Below are positions 40,968 to 49,830 of a stretch of DNA of 64,000 nt, piece after piece (positions within the stretch are counted from its first letter, which is position 1; every line of letters starts with the position of its first letter). A model generated the notes under the pieces. That model did no database searches and was not told the DNA's origin. It was given only the letters and a program-made list of their open reading frames with translations. Both the position numbers and the translations under genes were made by a program. Source of the DNA: Pseudonocardia benzenivorans CB1190 (GTDB lineage Bacteria; Actinomycetota; Actinomycetes; Mycobacteriales; Pseudonocardiaceae); NCBI RefSeq assembly GCF_000196675.2, contig NC_015312.1, positions 4,836,001-4,900,000 of the forward strand. The letters are read 5' to 3'.

Positions 40968-42553
40968 GGCACGAGGACGCCGGGGTTGAGGATGCCGGCG
41001 GGGTCGAGCCGCGCCTTGACCGCGCGCAGCATCTCCACGCCCAGGGGCCCGATCTCGCGCTCCAGCCACGGCCGGTGCTCGACGCCGACGCCGTGGTGGT
41101 GGGTGAGCGTCCCGCCGCCGTCGACGATCGCGTCGGTCGCGGCCTTCTTCGCCGCTCCCCACGCGGCGACGGCGTTCTCCCGGGCCGCGGCCACGACGGT
41201 GAAGTACAGCGACGCACCCGTCGGGTAGACGTGCGAGACGTGGCACATCACCAGCGGCGGGGTGCCCTGCGCCGACAGCGACGCCGTCAGTGCCGCGGTC
41301 ACGGCCTCCTTGAGCGCCACCAGCGTCGACCAGCTCGTCGCGGTCTCCAGGGTCTCGGCGATCGCGCCGGCGTCGAGCAGCGCGTCGCGCAGGTAGGGCG
41401 CGTCGAACCGGCCGGCGGCCCACCCCTCGCCGATCGCGTCGTCGAGCCGGGTGCCACCGGCGGCCGCGAGCGCCGCGGCCCCGGCGGCGGCGAACGGCTC
41501 GACACCGGCGCTGGTGCCGTCGTAGCCCGCGACGACGAGGCAGCCCCCGGCGGCCGGGCGGCCGTGCAGGCCGGCGTCTACTCCCGTCTCGGCCTCGTCG
41601 GACAGCCGCAGGACGGTCGGCAGGGGGCCGCGCTGGGCCAGCTCGCGCACGGCGGCCACGCCCTCGGCGAACGACCCGAACCGCCACGCCTGGTAGAGCG
41701 TGCGCTCCGGTGCCGGGTGCACCCGCACCGTGAGCTCGGTGATGACGCCGAAGGCGCCCTCCGACCCGAGGATCAGCTGCCGCAGGTCGGGTCCGGCGGC
41801 CGACGAGGGGCCCCGCCCCAGCTCGATCGTTCCCTCGGGGGTGGCGACCTTCAGCGCGAGGACCATCTCGTCGAACCGCCCGTAGCCGGCCGACGCCTGG
41901 CCGGCCGAGCGCGTCGCCGCGAACCCGCCGAGGCGCGCCCACTGGAACGACTGCGGGAAGTGACCGAGGGTGAACCCCTTGGCCGCCAGCAACTCCTCCG
42001 CCTCGACCGCGGGAGTGCCGGCCTGGAACGTCGCCGTCAGGGACTCGGCGTCGAGCGAGACGAGCCCCGTCATCCTGCGGACGTCGACGGCGACCAGCCC
42101 GCTGTAGCCCGCCCGGTCGGCGGCCAGCCCCCCGACGACGGAGGTCCCGCCACCGAACGGCACGACCGCGACCCGGCGGCGCGCGCAGGCACCCAGGACG
42201 CCGAGGGTCTCGTTGTGCGTCGCGGGCAGGACGACGGCGTCGGGGGCGCCGCTCGCGTCCCCCGCGCGCAGCCGGAGCAGGTCGGTGGTCGACCGGCCGG
42301 CGGCGTGCCGGATACGAGCGTCGCGGTGGCTGTGCAGGTTCGGCGGCCCGACGAACATCGCGAGCTCGCTCGACACCGCCATGTCGAGCTTCGGCGGCGG
42401 CAGCGTCACCTCGGAGAGCGCGACCGGCGGCCGTTCGGCGGGTTGCACACCGAGGGCCTGTTCGAGCAGGGTGACCACGCCCGGGGGGAGCGTGACGGCC
42501 TTCTCCGGGTCGCCCCACCCGGACCACAGCATGTCGCGGCGTCGCGGCTTCAC
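40964..42553 (-). CDS. FAD-binding oxidase of the alkyldihydroxyacetonephosphate synthase type
   Basis: The protein (529 aa) has a PCMH-type FAD domain with VPFGGGTSVVGGL (~138-150), FPQSFQWARLGGFAATRSAG (~203-222) and GSEGAFGVITEL (~262-273). The C-terminal cap has GTLTHHHGVGVEHRPWL (~485-501), the His-rich motif of alkyl-DHAP synthases. KPRRRDMLWSGWGDPEK at the N-terminus is also typical. Ether-lipid synthesis is rarely proven in actinobacteria, so the true substrate may be another D-2-hydroxy acid or acyl-DHAP. Coupled to the lipid kinase and divergent from the TetR gene by 16 bases. Confidence 0.85.
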   Translation of the reverse strand: MKPRRRDMLWSGWGDPEKAVTLPPGVVTLLEQALGVQPAERPPVALSEVTLPPPKLDMAVSSELAMFVGPPNLHSHRDARIRHAAGRSTTDLLRLRAGDASGAPDAVVLPATHNETLGVLGACARRRVAVVPFGGGTSVVGGLAADRAGYSGLVAVDVRRMTGLVSLDAESLTATFQAGTPAVEAEELLAAKGFTLGHFPQSFQWARLGGFAATRSAGQASAGYGRFDEMVLALKVATPEGTIELGRGPSSAAGPDLRQLILGSEGAFGVITELTVRVHPAPERTLYQAWRFGSFAEGVAAVRELAQRGPLPTVLRLSDEAETGVDAGLHGRPAAGGCLVVAGYDGTSAGVEPFAAAGAAALAAAGGTRLDDAIGEGWAAGRFDAPYLRDALLDAGAIAETLETATSWSTLVALKEAVTAALTASLSAQGTPPLVMCHVSHVYPTGASLYFTVVAAARENAVAAWGAAKKAATDAIVDGGGTLTHHHGVGVEHRPWLEREIGPLGVEMLRAVKARLDPAGILNPGVLVP

Positions 42554-42569
42554 CGTTACACTGTGACAT

Positions 42570-43157
42570 GTGACGTCCAGTCGTAACAAGCCGGGGGTGT
42601 CCACCGTCCGGCTGGACGACGGCGCCGTGCTCGACGCGGCCCGCGCCTGCGTGCTCGACGTCGGCGTCCGGCGCACCACTCTCGCCGACGTCGCGCGCCG
42701 CGCAGGAGTCTCCCGGATGTCGCTGTACCGCCGGTGGAGCGGGATCGACGAGCTGGTCGGCGACGTGCTCACCCGCGAGCTGCACACCCTGACCGGCGAT
42801 GCCCTCGACGGCGACCGCGCGGCGCTCGTGGCCCGCGTCGTCGAGGTCTGCGAGGCGCTGCGCCGGCACGGCCTCGTCCGCAAGATCGTCGACGTCGATC
42901 CCGAGCTGCTGCTGCCCTACGTCCTGCGCCGCCGCGGCCGCAGCACCGAGGCGATCGTCGACCGGCTGACCGTCGCGATCCTCGCCGCGCAGGCCGGCGG
43001 CACCGTCCGGCAGGGCGACGCCGGGCTGCTGGCCCGGTTCGTGCTGCTCACCGCCCAGTCCTACGTGCTCTCGGCCGGCGCCGTCGCCGCCGACGCACCC
43101 GCCGCCGGACTCCCCGGCGAGCTGGCCACGCTCCTCGACGGGTACCTGCGCCCGTGA
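42570..43157 (+). CDS. TetR-family transcriptional regulator
   Basis: The protein (195 aa) has an N-terminal helix-turn-helix TTLADVARRAGVSRMSLYRRW (residues ~36-56 with the usual R-x-G-V-S-x-x-x-L/F-Y core) and a helical ligand domain. Only 16 bases separate its GTG from the divergent FAD-oxidase start, so its operator must overlap both genes; CGTTACACTGTGACATGTGA there contains candidate half-sites. Its stop overlaps the glpD start (GTGA). It probably senses a lipid- or acyl-related ligand and controls both transcripts. Confidence 0.88.
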   Translation: MTSSRNKPGVSTVRLDDGAVLDAARACVLDVGVRRTTLADVARRAGVSRMSLYRRWSGIDELVGDVLTRELHTLTGDALDGDRAALVARVVEVCEALRRHGLVRKIVDVDPELLLPYVLRRRGRSTEAIVDRLTVAILAAQAGGTVRQGDAGLLARFVLLTAQSYVLSAGAVAADAPAAGLPGELATLLDGYLRP

Positions 43158-44671
43158 GCGACGCCGCCGCGCCACCGACGGGCCCCGCGCCCGCCGGGAC
43201 GTCGCTCAACCGGGCGCGCCGCGAGCGGGAGCTCGCCGCGCTCGCGGGCGGCGAGGTCGTCGACCTGCTCGTCGTCGGGCTCGGGGTGACAGGCGCGGGC
43301 GTCGCGCTCGACGCTGCGAGCCGCGGGCTCACCGTCGCCGCGATCGACGCGCACGATCTCGCCTTCGGGACGTCGCGGTGGAGCTCGAAGCTCGTCCACG
43401 GCGGGCTGCGCTACCTCGCGTCGGGCCGGGTCGGCGTCGCGTTCGCCAGCATGCGGGAACGCCGGGTGCTGCTGGAGACCGTCGCGCCGCACCTGGTCCG
43501 GCCGCTGCCGATGCTGCTGCCGGGCGACGGCAGGCGCGCGCTGCTCACCGGCGCCGGGCTGCGCGGCGCGGAGGTGCTCTCGCGGGCGGCCGGGACCCGG
43601 CGCGCCACGCTGCCCGCGCCGCGGCGCATCGGCCCGGCGGAGGCCCGCCTGCTCGTGCCCGCGCTGCGCGACACCGGCGAGGGCGCCTGGCTGTCCTGGG
43701 ACGGCCAGCTCGTCGACGACGCGCGGCTGGTCGTCGCCCTCGCCCGGACCGCAGCGGGCCTGGGCGCCCGGATCCTCACCCGGTGCCGGGCCGTCACCGT
43801 CGCGGCCGACGGTGCGCTGGTGCACGACACCGTCGCCGACGCGCCCGTCCGGCTGCGCGCCCGCGCCGTCGTCAACGCCGCCGGGGTGTGGGCGGGTGGT
43901 CTCGTCGACGGGATCACGCTGCGCCCCTCGCGCGGCAGCCACGTCGTGCTGCCCGCCTCCGCCCTCGGCGACCCGCGGGGCGCGCTGACGGTGCCGATCG
44001 GCGGCTCGATGTCGCGCTACGCCTTCGCGCTCCCCCAGCCCGGCGGGCTCGTGTACCTGGGGATCACCGACGAGCCCGTCGAGGGCCCGGTCCCCGACGT
44101 GCCCGAGCCCACCGAGACCGAGATCGGGTTCCTCCTCGACGTGCTCAACTCCGCGCTCGACACGCCCGTGCGGCGCGACCAGGTGCTCGGCGCCTACGCC
44201 GGGCTGCGCCCGCTGCTCGACGACGGGCGCCACAGCGGTGCCGACCTCTCCCGCCGGCACGCCGTGCTGACCTCGCCGTCGGGGGTGGTGACGATCGTCG
44301 GCGGCAAGCTGACGACCTACCGCGCCATGGCCGCCGACGCCGTCGACACCGCGGTGAAGGTCCGCACGCTGGCCGCCGGGCCGAGCCGGACCGCGTCGTT
44401 GCCGCTGGTCGGTGCGGGTCCGGTCCCGCCGGGTGCGCCGCCGCGGCTCGTCGCGCGGTACGGCTCGGAGGCGGCCGAGGTCCTCGCCTGCGGCGATCCC
44501 GAGCCCGTCGCCGACGGGGTGCCGGTCAGCCCGGCCGAGCTGCGGTGGGGTGTGCTGCACGAGGGCGCGCTCGACGTCGACGACCTGCTCGACCGCCGCA
44601 CCCGCGTCGGCCTCGTCCCGTCCCGCCGCGCCATGGCCGAACCGGCCGCCCGCGCCGCCCTGCGCCCCTGA
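43154..44671 (+). CDS. glpD: FAD-dependent glycerol-3-phosphate dehydrogenase
   Basis: The protein (505 aa, slightly shorter than the usual 550-580) has the FAD fold VVGLGVTGAGVALDAASRGL (~38-57), then FGTSRWSSKLVHGGLRYLA (~73-91), the classic GlpD motif, and GGKLTTYRAMA (~381-391). The C-terminal DAO_C domain ends with SRRAMAEPAARAAL. It oxidises sn-glycerol-3-phosphate to DHAP and gives electrons to menaquinone at the membrane. It is coupled to tetR; DHAP and G3P link it to the alkyl-DHAP-type oxidase and lipid kinase next door. Confidence 0.9.
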   Translation: MSDAAAPPTGPAPAGTSLNRARRERELAALAGGEVVDLLVVGLGVTGAGVALDAASRGLTVAAIDAHDLAFGTSRWSSKLVHGGLRYLASGRVGVAFASMRERRVLLETVAPHLVRPLPMLLPGDGRRALLTGAGLRGAEVLSRAAGTRRATLPAPRRIGPAEARLLVPALRDTGEGAWLSWDGQLVDDARLVVALARTAAGLGARILTRCRAVTVAADGALVHDTVADAPVRLRARAVVNAAGVWAGGLVDGITLRPSRGSHVVLPASALGDPRGALTVPIGGSMSRYAFALPQPGGLVYLGITDEPVEGPVPDVPEPTETEIGFLLDVLNSALDTPVRRDQVLGAYAGLRPLLDDGRHSGADLSRRHAVLTSPSGVVTIVGGKLTTYRAMAADAVDTAVKVRTLAAGPSRTASLPLVGAGPVPPGAPPRLVARYGSEAAEVLACGDPEPVADGVPVSPAELRWGVLHEGALDVDDLLDRRTRVGLVPSRRAMAEPAARAALRP

Positions 44672-44697
44672 GGCTCGTCCCGCTCGCCCCTCCGAAC

Positions 44698-44748
44698 GCA
44701 GGAACGGCACTTTCCCGCAACTGGGTTGCGGGAAAGTGCCGTTCCTGC
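44698..44748. repeat. Perfect 24-bp-stem palindromic hairpin
   Basis: Positions 44698-44721 are the exact reverse complement of 44725-44748 with a 3-base loop (TGG). The outer part reads GCAGGAACGGCAC and the inner part TTTCCCGCAAC. It lies between the convergent glpD and adenosine-kinase genes and can terminate both. Its perfect symmetry suggests an interspersed repeat rather than a simple terminator; I see only one copy in this window. Confidence 0.85.
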
Positions 44749-44796
44749 AGAGTGAGAGGCGACCGGCGCACACGGCCTGCGGTCGCTCCTGAGGGT

Positions 44797-45774
44797 CTAC
44801 GCGGGGAGGACCGCGGACAGCTCGCCCGCCGCGTCGGGGCCGTAGGCGTCGCGCAGGCGCTCCAGCCCGGCGGTGCGGTCGTAGGTCCACTCCTGCGGGC
44901 CGTCGGTCTCGAGCACCCAGACGGCGACGAGCGAGCCCAGCTGGGCGGCCCGCTCCAGCGACAGCCCGGCCGCGGTCGCGGCGAGGAAACCGGCGCGGAA
45001 GGCGTCGCCGACGCCCGTCGGGTCGACCTTGCCCGTCTCGGGCACGACGCCGACCTTCAGCTCGGTCCCGTCGCGCCCGACGATCTGCACGCCGTTCTCG
45101 CCGAGCGTCGTCACCCGGATGTCGACCTGCTCGCGCACCTGCTCGGCGGTCCAGCCGGTCTTGCGCAGCAGCAGCTCGAACTCGTAGTCGTTGGTCAGCA
45201 GGTAGCGGGCACCCTCGACGAGGCGGCGGATCTCCGGGCCGTCCATGCGGGCGAGCTGCTGGGACGGGTCGGCGGCGAAGGCGTAGCCGCGCTGGCGGCA
45301 CTCGTCGGTGTGGCGCAGCATCGCCGCGGGGTCGTTGGCCCCGATGAGGACGAGGTCGATCCCCGCGTTGCGCGCGACGACGGGCGCGAGCTCGATGTCA
45401 CGGGCCCGCGACATGGCGCCGGCGTAGAACGACGCGATCTGGCACATGTCGTCGTCGGTGGTGCAGACGAAGCGGGCGGTGTGCAGGTCGTCGTGGACGT
45501 GGACGCCGGCGGTGTCGACACCGTGGCGCTCCAGCCACGAACGGTAGTCGCCGAAGTCGGACCCGACGGCACCGACCAGCACCGGGGACTGCCCGAGCAC
45601 GCCGAGCGCGAAGGCGATGTTGCCGGCGACGCCGCCGCGGCGGACCATCAGGTCGTCGACGAGGAAGCTCAGCGAGATGCGCTGGAGCTGTTCGGCGACG
45701 AGCTGGTCGGCGAACCTCCCCGGGAAGTGCATGAGGTGGTCGGTGGCGATGGAACCGGTCACGGCGACAGTCAC
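44797..45774 (-). CDS. adoK: PfkB-family carbohydrate kinase, probable adenosine kinase
   Basis: The protein (325 aa) starts MTVAVTGSIATDHLMHFPGR with the substrate-pocket SLSFLVDDLMVRRGGVAGNIAF (GG hinge and N), and near the C-terminus has the PfkB signature GKVDPTGVGDAFRAGFLA with catalytic Asp in GVGDAF. Sequence style and neighbourhood match the unusual mycobacterial adenosine kinase (Rv2202c), which belongs to the ribokinase rather than the eukaryotic ADK branch and phosphorylates adenosine to AMP. The gene is flanked by the Fe-S carrier gene upstream, as in mycobacteria. Confidence 0.85.
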   Translation of the reverse strand: MTVAVTGSIATDHLMHFPGRFADQLVAEQLQRISLSFLVDDLMVRRGGVAGNIAFALGVLGQSPVLVGAVGSDFGDYRSWLERHGVDTAGVHVHDDLHTARFVCTTDDDMCQIASFYAGAMSRARDIELAPVVARNAGIDLVLIGANDPAAMLRHTDECRQRGYAFAADPSQQLARMDGPEIRRLVEGARYLLTNDYEFELLLRKTGWTAEQVREQVDIRVTTLGENGVQIVGRDGTELKVGVVPETGKVDPTGVGDAFRAGFLAATAAGLSLERAAQLGSLVAVWVLETDGPQEWTYDRTAGLERLRDAYGPDAAGELSAVLPA

Positions 45775-45889
45775 GACGGGTCAGCCTACCCGCTGCACCC
45801 GCCGCCGACCGGGCCCACGACGCACGACGGCCCCCGTTCCGCCGAGGCGGAGCGGGGGCCGTCGAGACCGGTCCGTGAACCCGTGCGGC

Positions 45890-46264
45890 TCAGTTGAACG
45901 AGTCGCCGCAGGCGCACGAGCCGCCCGCGTTGGGGTTGTCGATCGTGAAGCCCTGCTTCTCGATGGTGTCGACGAAGTCGATCACCGCGCCCTGCAGGTA
46001 CGGCGCGCTCATCCGGTCGACGCCCACCTTGAGACCGTGGAAGTCGCGGAACAGGTCGCCGTCGAGGCTGCGGTCGTCGAAGAAGAGCTGGTAGCGCAGG
46101 CCCGCACAGCCACCGGGCTGGACGGCGATGCGCAGGTGCATGTCGTCGCGGCCCTCCTGCTCGAGCAGGAGGCGCGCCTTGGTGGCGGCCGCATCGGTCA
46201 GCTCGACGCCGTGCGTCTCGGTGGACGCGGGAGCGTCGGTCTGGACGGTGTTCTCGACGGTCAT
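45890..46264 (-). CDS. erpA: A-type iron-sulfur cluster carrier (HesB/IscA/ErpA family)
   Basis: The protein (124 aa) has the family core VQPGGCAGLRYQLFFDD (first ligand Cys) and the C-terminal GGSCACGDSFN with the paired Cys-x-Cys that binds the cluster. It delivers Fe-S clusters to apo-proteins; LipA, encoded in the same region, is a natural client. The ATG at 46264 is chosen by homology; upstream codons are not conserved in style. The M. tuberculosis equivalent is Rv2204c. The symbol reflects family function, and IscA is an alternative name. Confidence 0.9.
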   Translation of the reverse strand: MTVENTVQTDAPASTETHGVELTDAAATKARLLLEQEGRDDMHLRIAVQPGGCAGLRYQLFFDDRSLDGDLFRDFHGLKVGVDRMSAPYLQGAVIDFVDTIEKQGFTIDNPNAGGSCACGDSFN

Positions 46265-46406
46265 GTCTCTCCCAACACACGCACGGGTCCCACTCATTCC
46301 CACCGGATCGCTCCGGTCGCAACCCAGTGTAGGCCCGCACGGGTGCTGGGGCGCGATCCCGGCGCCGCAGGGTGACACGACCCACGCCCGCCCCCGTCGT
46401 CGCAGG

Positions 46407-47540
46407 TCAGCGACTCCACTGGGCGGCGACCCTGGCCGCCAGGGCGGCGAGCGTGCCCTCCGGGTCGGCCATCGAGGCCTCGACGCCACCCGCGTCGTCG
46501 GCCACGGAGTACGCGGCGTCGACGCCCGCGGCGGCGGCCTCGCGCCGCCCGACCGACACCTGTCCGGCCAGCACCAGGCACGGCACGCCGCGGTCGGCGG
46601 CGGCCTGCGCGACGGTCGTCACGAGCTTGCCGCGCAGCGACTGCCAGTCGAAGCTGCCCTCCCCCGTCACCGCGAGACCCGCACCGTCGCCGGCCAGGCC
46701 GTCGAGCGCGGCGTCGAGCCCGACGAGCTCACGCACCAGCCCGGCCCCCGACACCCGCCGGGCGCCCAGCGCGAGCAGCGCGGCACCCATCCCGCCGGCG
46801 GCGCCCGCGCCCTGCTCGTCGCGGACGTCGGCGCCCAGTGCGGCGGCCAGCGCCCCCGCGAAGACCGCCAGCGCGGCGTCGAGCTCGGCGACCGTCGCGT
46901 CGTCGGCCCCCTTCTGCGGCCCGAACACCGCTGCCGCGCCATGGCGACCGAGCAGCGGGTTGTCGACGTCCGCGGCCGCGACGAGGACCGCCGCGCCGAG
47001 GTCCGGGCGGCCCTCCAGACGCGCGCACCGGGCCAGCGCCGCGCCCCCGTCGGGCAGCGGTGTGCCGTCGGCGTCGACGGCCGTGGCGCCGAGCGCCGCG
47101 AGCATGCCCGCGCCGCCGTCGGTCGTCGCCGAACCACCGAGTCCGACGACGATCTCGCGCGCGCCGGCGTCGCGGGCCGCGGCGATCAGCTCGCCCACGC
47201 CGCGCGTGGTGGCGCGGCGGGCGACGTCGGGGGTGCGGTCGGGCCGCGGCACGTGCTGCAGTCCGCAGGCCGACGCGGACTCGACGTAGGCGACGTCGTC
47301 GACCTGCAGCCACGCGCCCTCGACCGGCTCGCCGAGCGGCCCGGTCACCGTCAGCGTGTGCAGCGTCCCGCCGAGCGCGGTGTGCAGCACGTCGAGGAAG
47401 CCGGTACCGCCGTCGGCCAGCGGTAACGACAGCACCTCGTCGCCGGGGACGGCCTCGCGCCACCCCCGCGCGATCGCCGCCGCCGCGCCGGACGCGCTCA
47501 ACGTCCCGCCGAATGAGTCTGGAGCCACCACCACCCGCAC
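46407..47540 (-). CDS. Glycerate kinase (GlxK/GarK type I)
   Basis: The protein (377 aa) starts VRVVVAPDSFGGTLSASGAA, the substrate/ATP-binding start of type I glycerate kinases. It has LPLADGGTGF (~42-51), IVVGLGGSATTDGGAGML (~131-148) and VTGEGSFDWQSLRGK (~291-305), all conserved. It phosphorylates D-glycerate to 2- or 3-phosphoglycerate, linking glyoxylate/serine catabolism to glycolysis. Divergent from the DUF3043 gene with 33 bases between. Same order as Rv2205c-Rv2206. Confidence 0.9.
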   Translation of the reverse strand: MRVVVAPDSFGGTLSASGAAAAIARGWREAVPGDEVLSLPLADGGTGFLDVLHTALGGTLHTLTVTGPLGEPVEGAWLQVDDVAYVESASACGLQHVPRPDRTPDVARRATTRGVGELIAAARDAGAREIVVGLGGSATTDGGAGMLAALGATAVDADGTPLPDGGAALARCARLEGRPDLGAAVLVAAADVDNPLLGRHGAAAVFGPQKGADDATVAELDAALAVFAGALAAALGADVRDEQGAGAAGGMGAALLALGARRVSGAGLVRELVGLDAALDGLAGDGAGLAVTGEGSFDWQSLRGKLVTTVAQAAADRGVPCLVLAGQVSVGRREAAAAGVDAAYSVADDAGGVEASMADPEGTLAALAARVAAQWSR

Positions 47541-47573
47541 GTCACGCAGGCTATCGGCCGTACCCTGTGGGCC

Positions 47574-48230
47574 GTGAGGTTCCTGCGCCGCTCCGACGAG
47601 ACCACGGGCAACGACGCCGCCGGTACGGCCGTCGACGCCGCCGACACCGCGCAGGACGTTCCGGACGATCCGCCGGCCAAGGGCCACACCCCCGGCAAGG
47701 GCCGGCCGACCCCGAAGCGCCGCGACTCCCAGTCGGCGGCCCGCCGTCCCGCGACGCCGGCGCCCCGCACCCGCAAGGAGGCGTCGGAGTACGCGAAGGC
47801 CAACCGGCCCAGCAAGGACGCGCGCCGCGCCGCCGCGGCCGAGCGCCGGGCCCGGATGGACGCGGGCGACGACCGCTACCTGCTGCCGCGCGACCGCGGC
47901 CCGGTGCGGGCCTACATCCGCGACGTCATCGACTCGCGGCCGCACCTGATCGGCATGTTCATGCCGCTCGCGGTGCTGGTGCTGGTCGCCGTCGTGCTGC
48001 CGATCCCGGCGATCCAGCAGTACCTCAGCCTGTTCTGCCTGCTCGCGCTGATCGTGATGATCGGCGAGGGGGTACTGCTGGGGATGTCGGTCACGCGCAA
48101 GGCGCGCGCGAAGTTCCCCTCCGAGGACATCCGTGCGCTGAGCACGTCCTGGTACTGCTTCACGCGCGCGAGCCAGGTGCGCAAGCTGCGGACGCCGAAG
48201 CCGCGGGTGCAGCGCGGCGCCACCGTCTGA
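47574..48230 (+). CDS. DUF3043-family membrane protein
   Basis: The protein (218 aa) has a basic, disordered N-terminal half (residues 1-~95, including KGHTPGKGRPTPKRRDSQ) followed by two adjacent membrane helices (~125-145 and ~148-170) after DRGPVRAYIRDVIDSRPHLI, the family signature. The C-terminus is basic (RASQVRKLRTPKPRVQRG). Conserved across actinobacteria, function unknown. The cobU GTG is 2 bases after the stop, so the cobalamin genes are read from the same transcript. Confidence 0.88.
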   Translation: MRFLRRSDETTGNDAAGTAVDAADTAQDVPDDPPAKGHTPGKGRPTPKRRDSQSAARRPATPAPRTRKEASEYAKANRPSKDARRAAAAERRARMDAGDDRYLLPRDRGPVRAYIRDVIDSRPHLIGMFMPLAVLVLVAVVLPIPAIQQYLSLFCLLALIVMIGEGVLLGMSVTRKARAKFPSEDIRALSTSWYCFTRASQVRKLRTPKPRVQRGATV

Positions 48231-48232
48231 CG

Positions 48233-48754
48233 GTGTCCGCCACGCTGGTCCTCGGGGGCACCCGGTCGGGCAAGTCGGCGCACGCCGAGGCGCTGCTGCC
48301 CGCGGGCGTGCCCGTCCGCTACTGCGCGACGGCCCGGCGCATCCCGGGCGACGCCGACTGGGACGCGCGCATCGCCGCGCACCGCGACCGGCGGCCCGCG
48401 CACTGGACGACGGTCGAGGACCCCGATCTCGTCGCCGAGCTCTCCCGGCCCGCGACGCTGCTCGTCGACGACATGGCGACCTGGCTGACCGGTGTCCTCG
48501 ACGACGCGGGGGCCTGGACCGCTCCCGCGACCCCGGGGCAGGTCGGGGCCGCGGTCGAGGCGCTGGTCGGCGCCGTCGCCACGAGCCCGGGCCGCGCGGT
48601 GCTGGTCTCGGCGGAGGTCGGGCTCGGGGTCGTCCCGGAGACCCGCGCCGGCCGACTCTTCCGCGACGAGCTCGGTGCGCTGAACTCGGCGCTCGCCGCG
48701 GTGTGCGACGACGTCGTGCTGCTCGTGGCCGGGCTGCCGCTCCGGCTGAAATGA
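48233..48754 (+). CDS. cobU: Adenosylcobinamide kinase / adenosylcobinamide-phosphate guanylyltransferase
   Basis: The protein (173 aa) opens with the P-loop LVLGGTRSGKSAHAE (residues ~5-19). The central region has the catalytic His equivalent near DARIAAHRDRRP (~45-56), and the second motif is LLVDDMATWLT (~77-87). VSAEVGLGVVPETRAGRLFRDELG is the classic C-terminal signature. The enzyme phosphorylates adenosylcobinamide and converts it to the GDP form for the nucleotide loop. It begins the cobU-cobT-cobS operon. The GTG start at 48233 is by homology. Confidence 0.93.
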   Translation: MSATLVLGGTRSGKSAHAEALLPAGVPVRYCATARRIPGDADWDARIAAHRDRRPAHWTTVEDPDLVAELSRPATLLVDDMATWLTGVLDDAGAWTAPATPGQVGAAVEALVGAVATSPGRAVLVSAEVGLGVVPETRAGRLFRDELGALNSALAAVCDDVVLLVAGLPLRLK

Positions 48755-48774
48755 CGGCCCGGTAGGAAGACGGC

Positions 48775-49830
48775 GTGGTCAACTCTGCCGTCGAGGACCT
48801 GCCGACCGTGCCCGAGCCGAGCGTCGAGGCGCGCCGCGAGGCCGTCGCGCGCCACGACGCGCTCGCCGTCGCCGTCGGGGGGCTGGGCCGGCTCGCCGAG
48901 CTGGGGTGCTGGCTCGCGTCGGTGCAGGGCACCTGCCCGCCGCACGCGCCGCTGCGCCCGCGGGTCGTCGTCGTCGCCGCCGACCACGGGATCGCGGCCG
49001 CCGCCGTGTCCGCCTACCCGGCCGGGACGACGGCACTGCAGGTCACGGCCGCACGCGACCGGACGATGCCGGCGGCGGTCGTCGCGCCGGTGGCGTCGGC
49101 GTCGGTGCGGATCGTCGACGCCGGGCTCGACGACCCGGGCGCCCCGGACGCCGCCGAGCCGCGCTACCGGGTGCGCCGCGGCAGCGGGCGCATCGACGTC
49201 GAGGACGCGCTGACCGAGGACGAGACCGACGCCGCGCTGCGCATCGGCCGCGCGCTCGCCGACGAGGAGGTCGACGCGGGCGCGGACCTGCTGGTCCCGG
49301 GCTCGCTCGGGGTCGGCGCGACGACCGCCGCGTCGACGCTCGTCGCGGCCGTCACCGGGATCGAGCCGGTCGCCGTCGTCGGGCGCGGGAGCGGGATCGA
49401 CGACAACACGTGGATGCGCAAGGCGGCCGCGGTGCGCGACGCGCTGCGCCGGACCCGGCCCGTGCGCCGCGACCCGGTCGGGCTGCTGCGCACCGCCGGC
49501 GGCGCCGACATCGCCGTGCTCACGGGGTTCCTGCTGCAGGCCTCGCTGCGGCGGACGCCGGTCCTGCTCGACGGGCTCGTCGTCACCACCGCCGCGCTGC
49601 TCGCCGAGCAGCTCGCGCCGGGTGCGCGCCGGTGGTGGCTGGCCGGGCAGCGCTCCCCCGAGCCCGCCGTCGGCCCGCTGCTCGAACGGCTGGCCCTCGA
49701 GCCCGTGCTCGACCTCGGGATCCGGCTGGGCGACGGCACGGGTGCGCTGGCCGTCGTCCCGATGCTGCAGATGGCCGCCAGGCTGCTGGCCGACACCGCG
49801 CCCCGGGCCTCGGCGGCGACCGGCACGTGA
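48775..49830 (+). CDS. cobT: Nicotinate-nucleotide:dimethylbenzimidazole phosphoribosyltransferase
   Basis: The protein (351 aa) activates the lower ligand base, forming alpha-ribazole phosphate from nicotinate mononucleotide and DMB. Visible motifs are GRLAELGCWLASVQG near residue 33, VVVVAADHGIAA (~63-74), VPGSLGVGATTAASTLVAAVTG (~176-197) and the region with catalytic Glu near the C-terminus (RSPEPAVGPLLERLAL). The start is a GTG. The C-terminus overlaps the cobS start (GTGA). Similar to Rv2207. Confidence 0.94.
   Translation: MVNSAVEDLPTVPEPSVEARREAVARHDALAVAVGGLGRLAELGCWLASVQGTCPPHAPLRPRVVVVAADHGIAAAAVSAYPAGTTALQVTAARDRTMPAAVVAPVASASVRIVDAGLDDPGAPDAAEPRYRVRRGSGRIDVEDALTEDETDAALRIGRALADEEVDAGADLLVPGSLGVGATTAASTLVAAVTGIEPVAVVGRGSGIDDNTWMRKAAAVRDALRRTRPVRRDPVGLLRTAGGADIAVLTGFLLQASLRRTPVLLDGLVVTTAALLAEQLAPGARRWWLAGQRSPEPAVGPLLERLALEPVLDLGIRLGDGTGALAVVPMLQMAARLLADTAPRASAATGT

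Noticed and set aside
48180..48240. Possible cobalamin riboswitch before cobU
   Set aside because: Only 2 bases separate cobU from the upstream DUF3043 gene, and no conserved B12-box-like sequence is visible.
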